From Lachnospiraceae bacterium (lineage in GTDB: Bacteria > Bacillota > Clostridia > Lachnospirales > Lachnospiraceae): 45,744 bases of DNA. The translations under genes were made by a program, and so were the position numbers. Numbering within the stretch: position 1 is the first letter of the stretch; every line of letters begins with the position of its first letter. Of this stretch, positions 1 through 7,998 are shown in pieces. The notes beneath the pieces were generated by a model. That model saw only the letters and a program-made list of their open reading frames with translations, ran no database searches and was not told the origin of the DNA. Where the stretch lies: contig JAQUUX010000014.1 in NCBI GenBank assembly GCA_028693705.1, positions 1-45,744 on the forward strand, written 5' to 3'.

Positions 1-143
1 GGCTTATTTAAGTGTCTCTACTCTGTTCAACGTCACTCATCATCATTCAGAAAACTGACGGATTGACACTTTAGGAGAAGTTAATCATTTTGAAATAACA
101 TTTTGCGGAAACTCAAGAAGCTTTTCTAAAAGAATGTCAGATA

Positions 144-1406
144 TTAGTAAAAACAGCTCTTTATCATTTCAATAATGATATCCTGTTCTGCAGATGTCAT
201 TTTATTATCACTGGGAAGGCATAATCCTCTGTCAAAAATATCCATGCCTGCATCCAGCGGTCTTCCGTCTTTTCCAACTTCATGCCCGTCAATATATGCA
301 TTAGTCTGCGCTCTGCCATTACCTTCTCTGGTCACGAACCCATTCATACGATAAATCGGCTGCATGTGCATAGGTTTCCAGATTGGACGTCCTTCTGCAT
401 TATATTTCGCTAATGTTTCCAGAATCTCAGTCGGGCAGCTCTTTCCGGGTTCACTGATGTACAATGCCTTTTTCTCATCCCTAACCTGCTTACACATACC
501 TTCAGGCTTGATCAGCATACAGGATAACCAGAAATTCGGTTCTGCATTTTCTTCATCATAAGGGTTCATCGTCACTGGCAAACCTCGGAAACCTTCCTTA
601 TAACGCTCATAAATTGCTTTTTTCTGAGCAATATGTTCTTCCAGATGTGGGAACTGTCCTCTTACCACACCGGCAATAACATTACTCATACGGTAATTGT
701 AGCCCAGTTCTTCATGCTGATACCAAGGTGCATTTTCTCTCGCCTGGGTGGACCATTTCCTTACCTTTTCTGCCGCATCCTTATCATCAGTTAACAGCAT
801 ACCACCGGCTGATCCGGTAATTATTTTATTTCCATTAAAAGAAATTACATTATAAGTGCCGAAAGTACCTGTCTGTTTTCCCTTATAGGTTGCCCCAAGA
901 GATTCTGCTGCATCTTCTACAATGATCGCATTATATTTTTCACTGACAGCTTTGATCTCGTCCATTTTGCAGGGAGTTCCATATAAATGAGCCAGAACCA
1001 CTACCTTTACCTCCGGATAAAGCGCAAAAGCATTTTCCAGCGCCACCGGGTCCATATTCCAGGTATCATATTCCGTATCGATGAAAATTGCTTCCCCGCC
1101 TTCATATTTTACCGGATTAACTGTAGCATCAAAAGTCATATCACTACAAAATACCTTGTCGCCCGGTTTCACCCCTGCCAGTTTCACTGCCAAATGAAGT
1201 GCTGCGGTTCCTGCTGACAAAGCAACTGCATATTTACAGCCAACCTTCTCGCAGGTCATTCTCTCTACTTCATTTATATTGGCACCAACGGTGGACATCC
1301 AGTTGGTTTCATAAGCCTCTGTCATATATTTAAGTTCTCCCCCATGCATGGTGGGTGAGCTTAGATATATTTTCTTTTCAAATGGAACAAAATCTTGTTT
1401 AGACAT
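144..1406 (-). CDS. DegT/DnrJ/EryC1/StrS-family PLP aminotransferase
   Basis: This 420-residue protein has the layout of the DegT/DnrJ/EryC1/StrS family, which transfers an amino group to keto-sugar nucleotides for surface glycan or glycoprotein synthesis. The segment SAGTAALHL (about residues 64-72) fits the phosphate-binding region. EDAAES (about 164-169) carries the aspartate that contacts the PLP ring nitrogen, and SFNGNKIIT (about 189-197) carries the probable PLP-binding Lys194. The N-terminus (YLSSPTMHGGE) resembles PglE-type UDP-4-amino-sugar aminotransferases, but the substrate is inferred only. The start is supported by an AAGGAG site 9 bases upstream. No other sugar-nucleotide genes are visible; the gene ends near the window edge, so partners may lie beyond it. 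The first 143 bases show no gene or clear terminator. Confidence 0.9.
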   Translation of the reverse strand: MSKQDFVPFEKKIYLSSPTMHGGELKYMTEAYETNWMSTVGANINEVERMTCEKVGCKYAVALSAGTAALHLAVKLAGVKPGDKVFCSDMTFDATVNPVKYEGGEAIFIDTEYDTWNMDPVALENAFALYPEVKVVVLAHLYGTPCKMDEIKAVSEKYNAIIVEDAAESLGATYKGKQTGTFGTYNVISFNGNKIITGSAGGMLLTDDKDAAEKVRKWSTQARENAPWYQHEELGYNYRMSNVIAGVVRGQFPHLEEHIAQKKAIYERYKEGFRGLPVTMNPYDEENAEPNFWLSCMLIKPEGMCKQVRDEKKALYISEPGKSCPTEILETLAKYNAEGRPIWKPMHMQPIYRMNGFVTREGNGRAQTNAYIDGHEVGKDGRPLDAGMDIFDRGLCLPSDNKMTSAEQDIIIEMIKSCFY

Positions 1407-1448
1407 TTGTTTGATCTCCTTAGAGTTCTCTTAGTTCTATAATTTTTT

Positions 1449-1477
1449 ATATTAGCACAATTGTTATACAAAGACAA
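1449..1477 (-). promoter_or_regulatory. Predicted sigma-A promoter of the DegT-type aminotransferase gene
   Basis: On the minus strand TTGTCT is followed by a 17-base spacer and TAATAT, preceded by TGC (extended -10). It lies about 45 bases upstream of the start codon and downstream of the tRNA-Gln terminator, so the gene probably has its own transcript. Confidence 0.55.
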
Positions 1478-1498
1478 ACACAGCCTCTTGTCAGTAAA

Positions 1499-1531
1499 CA
1501 AAAAACACCCAGTGGAAATTTCCACCGGGTG
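1499..1531 (-). terminator. Intrinsic terminator of tRNA-Gln
   Basis: Two 13-base arms (CACCCAGTGGAAA and TTTCCACCGGGTG, plus-strand view) pair with one mismatch and are followed on the minus strand by six T residues. The hairpin begins 8 bases after the tRNA 3' end. Confidence 0.85.
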
Positions 1532-1538
1532 CAATGAG

Positions 1539-1610
1539 CAGGGCTACCAGGATTCGAACCTGGAGATGACGGAGTCAGAGTCCGTTGCCTTACCGTTTGG
1601 CGATAGCCCT
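1539..1610 (-). tRNA. tRNA-Gln (anticodon CUG)
   Basis: The minus strand folds into a cloverleaf of 72 nucleotides. The acceptor stem is AGGGCTA/TAGCCCT, with G as the discriminator base. The anticodon stem is ACGGA/TCCGT with loop CTCTGAC, giving anticodon CTG that reads CAG. The T arm is CCAGG-TTCGAAT-CCTGG. The 3' CCA is not encoded and must be added after transcription. It has its own promoter and terminator, so it is a single-gene unit. Confidence 0.95.
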
Positions 1611-1629
1611 TTACTAAACTACTTAATGA

Positions 1630-1658
1630 AGTATATCGGAAGTTTAGTGGAATTGCAA
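1630..1658 (-). promoter_or_regulatory. Predicted promoter of tRNA-Gln
   Basis: TTGCAA, a 17-base spacer and TATACT are read on the minus strand. The -10 box ends 19 bases before the mature tRNA 5' end, which fits a short 5' leader removed by RNase P. Confidence 0.75.
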
Positions 1659-1749
1659 GTTTTTTTTTGATTTTTCTTAAAGTTGTTATTTACGCCGTTT
1701 TGGGGCGAATTGTCTGAATTTTTCATGCAATTTGCGAATCAACTACGAA

Positions 1750-2274
1750 TTACTCTCCGATCACCTTTATCTGACATGTTTTCATAGCATCCAAAGCTGT
1801 CTGATGACTCCCCGGTGTAACCCCGGCGCAACAGGATGCATCCACGATGATTTCTGTTTCCGGCAAAAAAGCTTTTATCAGCATTGCATTAGAAATGACA
1901 CATATGTCAGTACATAGTCCAACCAGTGTAATACAGCTGATCTTTTCAGTCTGATCCATATCTTTAAGTAACTGCCCCAGCTCTGCCGATCCAAAGGTCG
2001 GTTTATCAATGGGATCCTCCTTACAAAATCCCTTTAATTCCTGACAGATTTCCCAGCCTTCGCTTCCCTTAATACAATGTGGCACCGGAAGATTACGTCC
2101 TTCCTGAGTACTCATATAGTCTTCCCCATGAGTGTCCCTTGTAAACAATATTTTTCCCTTAAAATTTTTCACCTTTTCAACAACATTCGGCACAATCTTC
2201 ACAGCCTCCGGTGTGCCCAATACACCATCGACAAAATCCTTCTGCATATCTACTACGATCAATATGTTAATCAT
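1750..2274 (-). CDS. Nicotinamidase-like cysteine hydrolase (isochorismatase fold)
   Basis: The 174-residue protein has the Asp-Lys-Cys triad of the nicotinamidase/isochorismatase-like family. Asp9 is in VVDMQKDF, Lys91 is in DKPTFGSA and Cys125 is in CTDICV. The metal-binding Asp47 and His49 (RDTHG) and His66 (PHCIKG) that mark nicotinamidases are also visible, so deamidation of nicotinamide to nicotinate for NAD salvage is the best guess. The open frame extends 18 codons further upstream, but the start at 2274 is preferred because AAGGAG stands 8 bases before it and the domain begins there. The start codon overlaps the stop of the upstream Rpn-type gene by eight bases (ATGATTAA), which suggests translational coupling. 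No convincing terminator is seen downstream. Confidence 0.82.
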   Translation of the reverse strand: MINILIVVDMQKDFVDGVLGTPEAVKIVPNVVEKVKNFKGKILFTRDTHGEDYMSTQEGRNLPVPHCIKGSEGWEICQELKGFCKEDPIDKPTFGSAELGQLLKDMDQTEKISCITLVGLCTDICVISNAMLIKAFLPETEIIVDASCCAGVTPGSHQTALDAMKTCQIKVIGE

Positions 2275-3136
2275 TGTGTATCTCCTTCCACGCAGTAAAA
2301 ATCTTCTCTTCATCATATTCCGGTGCATATTTTACTGCTATATTGTAGATTTCCCGAATAGTAGACTCTTCTTCCTCCAATGCTTCTGCAATTTGGGTAA
2401 TAGAATATTTTTTCTTGATTTTTTTACAAATCAACGAAACCAATGTTCTGCACTTACCTTCTTCGAGTCCTTCTTCGCGTCCTATTCTCTGATTTTCACG
2501 ATCTCTCATAAGTAATGTCATATATTCCTGCCTCCATTCCTCATGTTCTCTTGCCTTTTTTACTTCATCTTCCAGTTTCTGAGTAAACACATCTCCTGCC
2601 TTATTTCCATTTAAAAAATCCAGGAATTCTTTTAGTTCTGCAGATATGTCTGTCTCGTTTCCACCTGTGCAAAGAAATATTTTCATAGTTTCATCAAACA
2701 AACTCAAGGATGGGATTTCTACGCATCTATTTTCGAAGCAATACCTATGCAATCCCTGTTCGAAATAATCAAAGGTGCAGATAAAAATAATATAACTTTT
2801 CTTTAGCTCCTCGTAATCTGCGCCTCTTTCAATCAAATTCAAGTCTATCATGCCTTGATAATATCTGCTTCGTTTAGGAAGATTCTTTTTGTTCACCGCC
2901 TGCATTTCCACATCATAGACTTCGGTGCTACCTTCAACATAAACATCTAAACGAATGCCTTTTCCATCAGACGTTATCTCTATAGTCTTTTGTCTTTCCG
3001 GAAAACTAATTCTGGAGATTTTCTTTTCCAAAATTAATTCTATTAGTTCCTTACATAAAGATACATTATTCTGCAAAATTTTACAGAACATAAAATCATC
3101 AACAAAGGTTAATTCCTCGTATTTTTTTGCTGCCAT
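2267..3136 (-). CDS. Rpn-family PD-(D/E)XK nuclease / putative transposase
   Basis: The 289-residue protein resembles the Rpn family (recombination-promoting nuclease, also annotated as PD-(D/E)XK nuclease family transposase). The N-terminal block ELTFVDDFMFCKILQ is typical. The catalytic core appears as RLDVYV (Asp) followed by YDVEMQ (Glu-x-Gln, the ExK variant of this family). The C-terminus is charged and helical, with an EEGLEEGK segment common in these proteins. The start at 3136 was chosen because the domain begins there and AAAGGA lies upstream; the open frame could start 24 codons earlier. In E. coli, Rpn proteins stimulate RecA-independent recombination; the role here is inferred. 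The gene has a 130-base foldback element upstream, and the 3137-3598 gap contains no credible gene. Confidence 0.8.
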   Translation of the reverse strand: MAAKKYEELTFVDDFMFCKILQNNVSLCKELIELILEKKISRISFPERQKTIEITSDGKGIRLDVYVEGSTEVYDVEMQAVNKKNLPKRSRYYQGMIDLNLIERGADYEELKKSYIIFICTFDYFEQGLHRYCFENRCVEIPSLSLFDETMKIFLCTGGNETDISAELKEFLDFLNGNKAGDVFTQKLEDEVKKAREHEEWRQEYMTLLMRDRENQRIGREEGLEEGKCRTLVSLICKKIKKKYSITQIAEALEEEESTIREIYNIAVKYAPEYDEEKIFTAWKEIHND

Positions 3137-3421
3137 TTTTCTTACCCGTTCCTTTCTGTAATGCAGAAAAATAAGGGTAATCAAAATGCTGTTTCCTTTT
3201 CTCCTCATTCCCCATAAATTCCTGCTTATTCAATTGTATTAAGCAAGGAATTCTTACGGAGATATTCCGTTTGAGAAGCTGCCAATGCAGCCTAAAAGAT
3301 AAAATAGATAAGTTAGAATCTCTGCTTTTCAATAATTGTATCATCCCTTTACTGTGAAGTAAAGAATGTAATTCTTCATGTTTCCATACCATTCGAAATG
3401 AATAAATCCTTCCTAAACGCA

Positions 3422-3551
3422 GACTGTCCCCACATATGTTTTCAGGTACTGTAAATCCGTCGGTACTTGGTTCGCGAATCACAGCGAACCTACGTACCGC
3501 TACGGATTTGCCGTAGCGAAAGCGACCTGAAAACATATGTGGGGAACAGTC
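3422..3551. repeat. 130-base imperfect inverted repeat (MITE-like foldback element)
   Basis: The outer arms 3428-3447 and 3525-3544 are perfect 20-base inverted copies (CCCCACATATGTTTTCAGGT and its complement). They are extended by GACTGT with a one-base bulge. Inside, AAATCCGT, GGTAC and GGTTCGC pair with GCGAACC, GTACC and ACGGATTT around an 8-base loop. CTACGG and CCGTAG on the right side can form an alternative small hairpin. The element lies between glnN and the Rpn-type gene and fills most of the 462-base gap. No flanking target-site duplication was recognised. Confidence 0.8.
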
Positions 3552-3598
3552 GTCCCTTTTTTGCAAGGTATTTATATCATTAGGAAGGTATTTTTATC

Positions 3599-5710
3599 TT
3601 AAACTTCAAACATCAGCTCGCCATAAGTAGGGAATGGCCAAGCAGCCTTGTCAACCAGCATTTCCAGTTCATCTGCAGGTGCACGGAGTTCATCCATTGC
3701 TTCCTTAACAGTATCTTTGTAAGCAAATGCCTGTGCTTTGCCTTCTGTAATAGCTGCAGCAGCATCTTCTGCTTTCTGGAGTTTGTCTAAGGCAGTCTTC
3801 ATTTCTGTAAGTTTAGCAGATACAACCTTTAAAGTTTCTTTCTGAACAGTTGCATCAGCACCAGCTGCGGTTACAGCTACTACAGTATCAGCCAGAGACT
3901 TGGTGTATTTCATAACTGCAGGAATGATCTGCTTGCTGGCCATATCGATCATAGTTAAGGCTTCGATATTGATGGTCTTTGCATATGTTTCATAAAGAAC
4001 CTCTTCACGGGATTCCAATTCAGTCTTTGTAAAGATACCGAATTTCTCGAACAATGCAACTGCTTTGTCTGTTGTCAGAGTGCCTGCTGCTTCGATCATG
4101 GACTTAATGTTTGGAAGTCCTCTTCTCTCTGCTTCTGCAACCCATTCTTCAGCATAGCCATTGCCATTGAAGATAATTCTCTGATGCTCTGTTAAGTATT
4201 TCTTAATCAGATCATGTACAGCCATATCGAAATCATCAGCTTTTTCCAGTTCGTTAGCAGCTTCGCAGAAAGCCTCTGCAACAATAGCATTCAGTGTGGT
4301 GTTAGGGCTTGCGATAGAATCTGCAGAACCTACCATACGGAATTCGAATTTATTGCCGGTGAAAGCAAATGGTGATGTTCTGTTACGATCTGTAGCATCT
4401 TTTGTAAGATCAGGTAATGTGGAAACACCTGTTAACAGCTTGCCGCCTTCTTTTGCAGTAGCAGCAATACCAGTTTCAACCAACTGTTTTACAACATCCT
4501 CTAACTGTTCTCCTAAGAATACAGAGATAATAGCCGGAGGTGCCTCATTTGCTCCCAATCTGTGATCGTTTCCGACATCAGATGCGGACTGACGAAGCAA
4601 GTCAGCGTGTTTATCAACTGCTTTTAAGATGCAGGCAAGTACCAGTAAGAACTGTACATTTTCGTTTGGTGTATCACCAGGCTCTAATAAGTTAACGCCG
4701 TTGTCAGTTGTGATGGACCAGTTGTCATGCTTACCGGAACCATTAACACCTGCATATGGTTTTTCGTGTAACAGACATCTCATATTGTGATGTGCTGCAA
4801 CTCTCTTCATGGTTTCCATAACTAACTGGTTATGGTCAACCGCAATATTTGCTGATTCATAAATTGGAGCTAACTCATGCTGTGCAGGAGCAACTTCATT
4901 ATGCTGTGTTTTAGCAGTTACACCAAGTTTCCAAAGTTCTTCATTCAGATCCTTCATGTATGCGCCAACACGCTCTTTGATAACACCAAAGTAATGATCT
5001 TCCATTTCCTGTCCCTTAGGAGCCGGTGCACCAAATAAGGTACGACCTGCGAACATAAGGTCAGTTCTCTTCATGTATAAATCTTTATCTACCAGGAAAT
5101 ATTCCTGCTCAGGTCCAACAGATGCTGTAACCTTGGTAGCTGTTGTATTGCCAAATAAACGAACGATACGAACTGCCTGCTCGCTTAATGCTTCCATGGA
5201 ACGAAGTAATGGAGTTTTCTTATCCAGTGCTTCACCTTTATATGAACAGAAAGCTGTAGGGATGCAAAGGATTACGCCACATGCAGATTCTTTTAAGAAT
5301 GCCGGAGATGTAATATCCCATGCTGTATATCCTCTTGCTTCAAAAGTAGCACGCAGACCACCTGAAGGGAAAGAAGATGCATCAGGCTCGCCTTTGATCA
5401 ATTCTTTTCCAGAGAACTCGGTGAGCATTTTACCTGTTTCATCCGGATGGGTAACGAAAGCATCATGCTTTTCTGCTGTAATACCGGTTAATGGCTGGAA
5501 CCAATGTGTAAAATGGGTTGCTCCATTTTCTACTGCCCAATCCTTCATTGCTTTTGCAACTACATTAGCTGCTGCCATGGACAGTTCTCCGCCCTGATCC
5601 ATAACCTTTCTTACTTCTTTGTAGACGTCTTTCGGTAAGCGTTCTTTCATCTTTCCGAGAGAGAATACGTTTTTGCCAAAAATTTCTTCTACGTTTGTGA
5701 CTTCGCTCAT
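3599..5710 (-). CDS. glnN: Type III glutamine synthetase (GlnN)
   Basis: This 703-residue protein is the large type III glutamine synthetase, which makes glutamine from glutamate, ammonia and ATP in the cytoplasm. Its length matches the family (about 700 residues, against about 450 for type I). Visible signatures are the N-terminal FGKNVFSLGKMKERLP, the catalytic-domain blocks ASVGPEQEYFLVDK and KTQHNEVAPAQHELAP (residues near 190-275), NGSGKHDNWS (near 325) and the arginine-rich DRNRTSPFAFTGNKFEFR (near 455-470). The C-terminal about 200 residues are the helical type III extension. AAAGGA precedes the start. The gene appears monocistronic. Its leader carries a terminator-shaped hairpin with a competing fold, so transcription attenuation is possible. 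Confidence 0.96.
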   Translation of the reverse strand: MSEVTNVEEIFGKNVFSLGKMKERLPKDVYKEVRKVMDQGGELSMAAANVVAKAMKDWAVENGATHFTHWFQPLTGITAEKHDAFVTHPDETGKMLTEFSGKELIKGEPDASSFPSGGLRATFEARGYTAWDITSPAFLKESACGVILCIPTAFCSYKGEALDKKTPLLRSMEALSEQAVRIVRLFGNTTATKVTASVGPEQEYFLVDKDLYMKRTDLMFAGRTLFGAPAPKGQEMEDHYFGVIKERVGAYMKDLNEELWKLGVTAKTQHNEVAPAQHELAPIYESANIAVDHNQLVMETMKRVAAHHNMRCLLHEKPYAGVNGSGKHDNWSITTDNGVNLLEPGDTPNENVQFLLVLACILKAVDKHADLLRQSASDVGNDHRLGANEAPPAIISVFLGEQLEDVVKQLVETGIAATAKEGGKLLTGVSTLPDLTKDATDRNRTSPFAFTGNKFEFRMVGSADSIASPNTTLNAIVAEAFCEAANELEKADDFDMAVHDLIKKYLTEHQRIIFNGNGYAEEWVAEAERRGLPNIKSMIEAAGTLTTDKAVALFEKFGIFTKTELESREEVLYETYAKTINIEALTMIDMASKQIIPAVMKYTKSLADTVVAVTAAGADATVQKETLKVVSAKLTEMKTALDKLQKAEDAAAAITEGKAQAFAYKDTVKEAMDELRAPADELEMLVDKAAWPFPTYGELMFEV

Positions 5711-5809
5711 CTTTTTACATCCTTTCTTTTAGTTACAAGAACCAAGTTCCCTTAGTTTTCATCTTCTCCTCAGCTTTTCAGCAATTATCCGCTTCATTGT
5801 AACACTGTA

Positions 5810-5889
5810 GGAGCATTTTTGCTATATAAAAATACCCTTTTTGGATACTATATAACAAAAAAAATGCTCCAAAAATAACTTTTTGGAAC
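5810..5889 (-). promoter_or_regulatory. Terminator-like hairpin with competing fold in the glnN leader
   Basis: On the minus strand GTTCCAAAAA (5889-5880) pairs with TTTTTGGAGC (5875-5866), followed by A and eight T residues, a complete intrinsic terminator. The same GGAGC segment can pair instead with GCTCC downstream: GGAGCATTTTT (5870-5860) with AAAAATGCTCC (5820-5810). The two folds exclude each other. It could simply end the trhP operon, but a predicted promoter lies upstream of it, so it may act as an attenuator for glnN. The rest of the 5711-6035 gap shows no credible gene. Confidence 0.6.
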
Positions 5890-5947
5890 ATCTTTGTTCT
5901 TGTATTCTTATTTAATTGGGTGGCTTTTGAAAACCAACTTCCACTAT

Positions 5948-5976
5948 AAAATAACGCACTTTGTTTCAAATTGCAA
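5948..5976 (-). promoter_or_regulatory. Possible promoter of glnN
   Basis: TTGCAA, 17 bases and TATTTT on the minus strand, about 240 bases upstream of the glnN start. A weaker alternative close to the gene is an extended -10 (TGTTACAAT) near 5800 without a good -35 box. Confidence 0.4.
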
Positions 5977-6035
5977 TACCTAATTTTATTTTTTTCAAAT
6001 AAAATAATTTTTTCAGGTACTATTTCTAATTCCAA

Positions 6036-7331
6036 TTACGCCTTCTTTACACGCATTAAATCATGTGCCTCCGGCAGCACACCCTGATCTTCTGCATAAA
6101 CACATTCTACTTTAGCATACAGAACCTGCTGTGGATGTGGACAACTATCCACTGTTTCCATCTCATCCGTGTATAACCCGGTCACTTTTACAGCAATATC
6201 TCTTCCGTCAGGTTTCATAATCTCGATCAGATCCCCTACAGAGAATTTATTACGCTGTTCAAAACGAGCCAGAACACCATCAATACTGCCGCCATCAGCC
6301 GCTGTTTTTCCTGATACGACTTCCTCTATAATACCCAGATAAATAAACTCATTAATATAAGTGTTATTATCATAGATCTGCGCTTCTTCGGAGGGCTTTC
6401 CAAAATAAAATCCGGTAGTGAACTGTCTGTAAGTACATTTTGCAATCTGTTCTTTATACCATGGCATGTTAGCACGATACTTTTCTTCGGATTCCAGATA
6501 ATCATCAATAGCCTTGCGATAAGTTCTGGCAACCGTTGCTACGTACAAAGCTGTTTTCATACGTCCTTCAATTTTAAAGCTGTTGATCCCCGCATCGATC
6601 ATTTCCGGAATATGTTCAATCATACACAGATCTTTGGAATTGAAAATATAAGTTCCACGCTCATTTTCATAAACAGGCATATATTCTCCCGGTCTGGTCT
6701 CTTCCACGATGGAATATTTCCAACGGCACGGATGCGTGCAGGCTCCCTGGTTAGCATCCCGTCCTACCAGATAATTGCTAAGCAGACATCTGCCGGAATA
6801 GGATATGCACATAGCACCATGAATAAAACTTTCGATTTCCAGATTCTCCGGTACATGAGCGCGGATCTCCTTGATCTCAGCCAGAGAAAGCTCTCTTGCT
6901 GTAACGACTCTTGCTGCCCCCTGACGTGCCCAGAAATTAAAGGTCTCATAATTCGTATTGTTTGCCTGGGTAGAAACGTGCACGTCAATTTCCGGACAAA
7001 TTTCTCTTGCCATGGTAAACATACCCGGATCGGCTACAATCAGTGCATCAGGCTTTAATTCTTTTAATTCCTTAAAATATTCTCTGGCACCTTCCAGATC
7101 CTGATTATGCGCCAGAATATTAGCCGTTACATGGACATGAACACCTTTACTGTGGGCAAATTCTATGCCGGCTTTCATATCCTCTTTAGAAAAATTCTTT
7201 GCTTTGGCTCTCAGTCCAAAAGCTTCTCCACCAATATATACAGCGTCTGCACCAAAGATAACCGCTGTTTTCAATACTTCCAGGCTGCTTGCCGGGATTA
7301 AAAGTTCTGGTTTATTCATGTTGCCTCTCAT
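6036..7331 (-). CDS. trhP: Peptidase U32-family protein, TrhP-type tRNA uridine hydroxylation enzyme
   Basis: The 431-residue protein carries the U32 signature ESFIHGAMC....GRCLLS (near residues 165-185) and further cysteines in GACTHPCRW, expected iron-sulfur ligands in this family. U32 proteins were named as collagenase-like peptidases. E. coli YegQ (TrhP) and B. subtilis YrrN/YrrO are now known to act in prephenate-dependent hydroxylation of U34 in tRNA. The length is close to YrrO. The gene directly follows a trmR homologue, whose product methylates the hydroxylated base, so the pair would build 5-methoxyuridine at the wobble position. The start at 7331 has AAGGA upstream; a second Met four codons later also has a site (AGAGG) and cannot be excluded. 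It is the last gene of the ireB-to-trhP operon. Confidence 0.88.
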   Translation of the reverse strand: MRGNMNKPELLIPASSLEVLKTAVIFGADAVYIGGEAFGLRAKAKNFSKEDMKAGIEFAHSKGVHVHVTANILAHNQDLEGAREYFKELKELKPDALIVADPGMFTMAREICPEIDVHVSTQANNTNYETFNFWARQGAARVVTARELSLAEIKEIRAHVPENLEIESFIHGAMCISYSGRCLLSNYLVGRDANQGACTHPCRWKYSIVEETRPGEYMPVYENERGTYIFNSKDLCMIEHIPEMIDAGINSFKIEGRMKTALYVATVARTYRKAIDDYLESEEKYRANMPWYKEQIAKCTYRQFTTGFYFGKPSEEAQIYDNNTYINEFIYLGIIEEVVSGKTAADGGSIDGVLARFEQRNKFSVGDLIEIMKPDGRDIAVKVTGLYTDEMETVDSCPHPQQVLYAKVECVYAEDQGVLPEAHDLMRVKKA

Positions 7332-7339
7332 TCTTTTCC

Positions 7340-7996
7340 TTACTGTATGTCCGTGTTTCGTTTCACACTGAGTGTGATCCCGTCTCCTACTGCCAGAATA
7401 GCTGTTACCAGCTGTTCATGATGCTTCAGGGTATATAAATAATCCCGCATGCGGGCATGTATCGTCCTGTTTCTTCTGGTCACTGCAAATCTGGATTCTG
7501 CAACATCCCCATCCTGGAGGACATTATCAGATACCAAAAGTCCTCCTTCCGGGAGAAGTCTCAGAACCTCCGGCAGAAAATGTATGTACTGTCCCTTGGC
7601 TGCATCCATGAAGATCATATCATAAGGACCTTCCAGTTCTTTCAGAATGTCAGCGGCATCTCCTTCTAATAACGTGATTTGGTGTTCTCTTCCAAACCTC
7701 TTGAAGTTTTCTTTTGCAATCGGTATTCTTTTTTCATATTTTTCTATGGTAGTAATCTGACATTCCGGACCCGCATATTCGCTCATAAGAAGTGCGGAAA
7801 ATCCAATTGCTGTTCCCACTTCCAAAATTTTCTTCGGTTTCCCGGCCGCCAGTAAAAACCGCAAAAAGCTCTGCATATCGGTTCTGATGATCGGAACCTC
7901 ATTCTGCAGCGCTTCTTCCTCCAGTTCATTTAACCAGGCTGGATTTCCCGTATCCATGGAATTGATAAATGCATACATTCTCTCATCAATGATCAT
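7340..7996 (-). CDS. trmR: O-methyltransferase, TrmR-type tRNA 5-hydroxyuridine methyltransferase
   Basis: The 218-residue protein is a class I SAM-dependent methyltransferase of the catechol-O-methyltransferase-like group. ILEVGTAIGFSALL (near 57-70) is the SAM-binding glycine loop. MDAAKGQY and SDNVLQDG supply the expected metal-binding aspartates. Order and spacing match B. subtilis yrrL-yrrM-yrrN/O, where YrrM (TrmR) methylates 5-hydroxyuridine at position 34 of tRNA. The start lies 2 bases after the stop of the mltG-like gene and the stop is 8 bases before trhP, so the three are clearly co-transcribed. A caffeoyl-CoA-type small-molecule methyltransferase is the alternative often given by automatic annotation, but context favours tRNA. 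Confidence 0.87.
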   Translation of the reverse strand: MIIDERMYAFINSMDTGNPAWLNELEEEALQNEVPIIRTDMQSFLRFLLAAGKPKKILEVGTAIGFSALLMSEYAGPECQITTIEKYEKRIPIAKENFKRFGREHQITLLEGDAADILKELEGPYDMIFMDAAKGQYIHFLPEVLRLLPEGGLLVSDNVLQDGDVAESRFAVTRRNRTIHARMRDYLYTLKHHEQLVTAILAVGDGITLSVKRNTDIQ

Positions 7997-7998
7997 GG

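Noticed and set aside
1461-1670. Plus-strand open frame across the tRNA-Gln region
   Set aside because: It is antisense to a clear tRNA gene and its terminator.
1690-1720. Possible terminator after the nicotinamidase-like gene (CGCC...GGCG)
   Set aside because: The stem is only four pairs and no T run follows closely.
3099-3566. Minus-strand open frame of 155 codons between the Rpn-type gene and glnN
   Set aside because: It runs through both arms of the 130-base inverted repeat, overlaps the Rpn-type gene, and shows no recognisable domain or ribosome site.
4296-5597. Long plus-strand open frames within glnN
   Set aside because: They are antisense shadows of a well-conserved enzyme gene and lack ribosome sites.
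5778-6035. Minus-strand open frame of 85 codons upstream of glnN
   Set aside because: It starts right after the trhP stop, crosses the terminator and competing hairpins, and has AT-driven composition without family resemblance.
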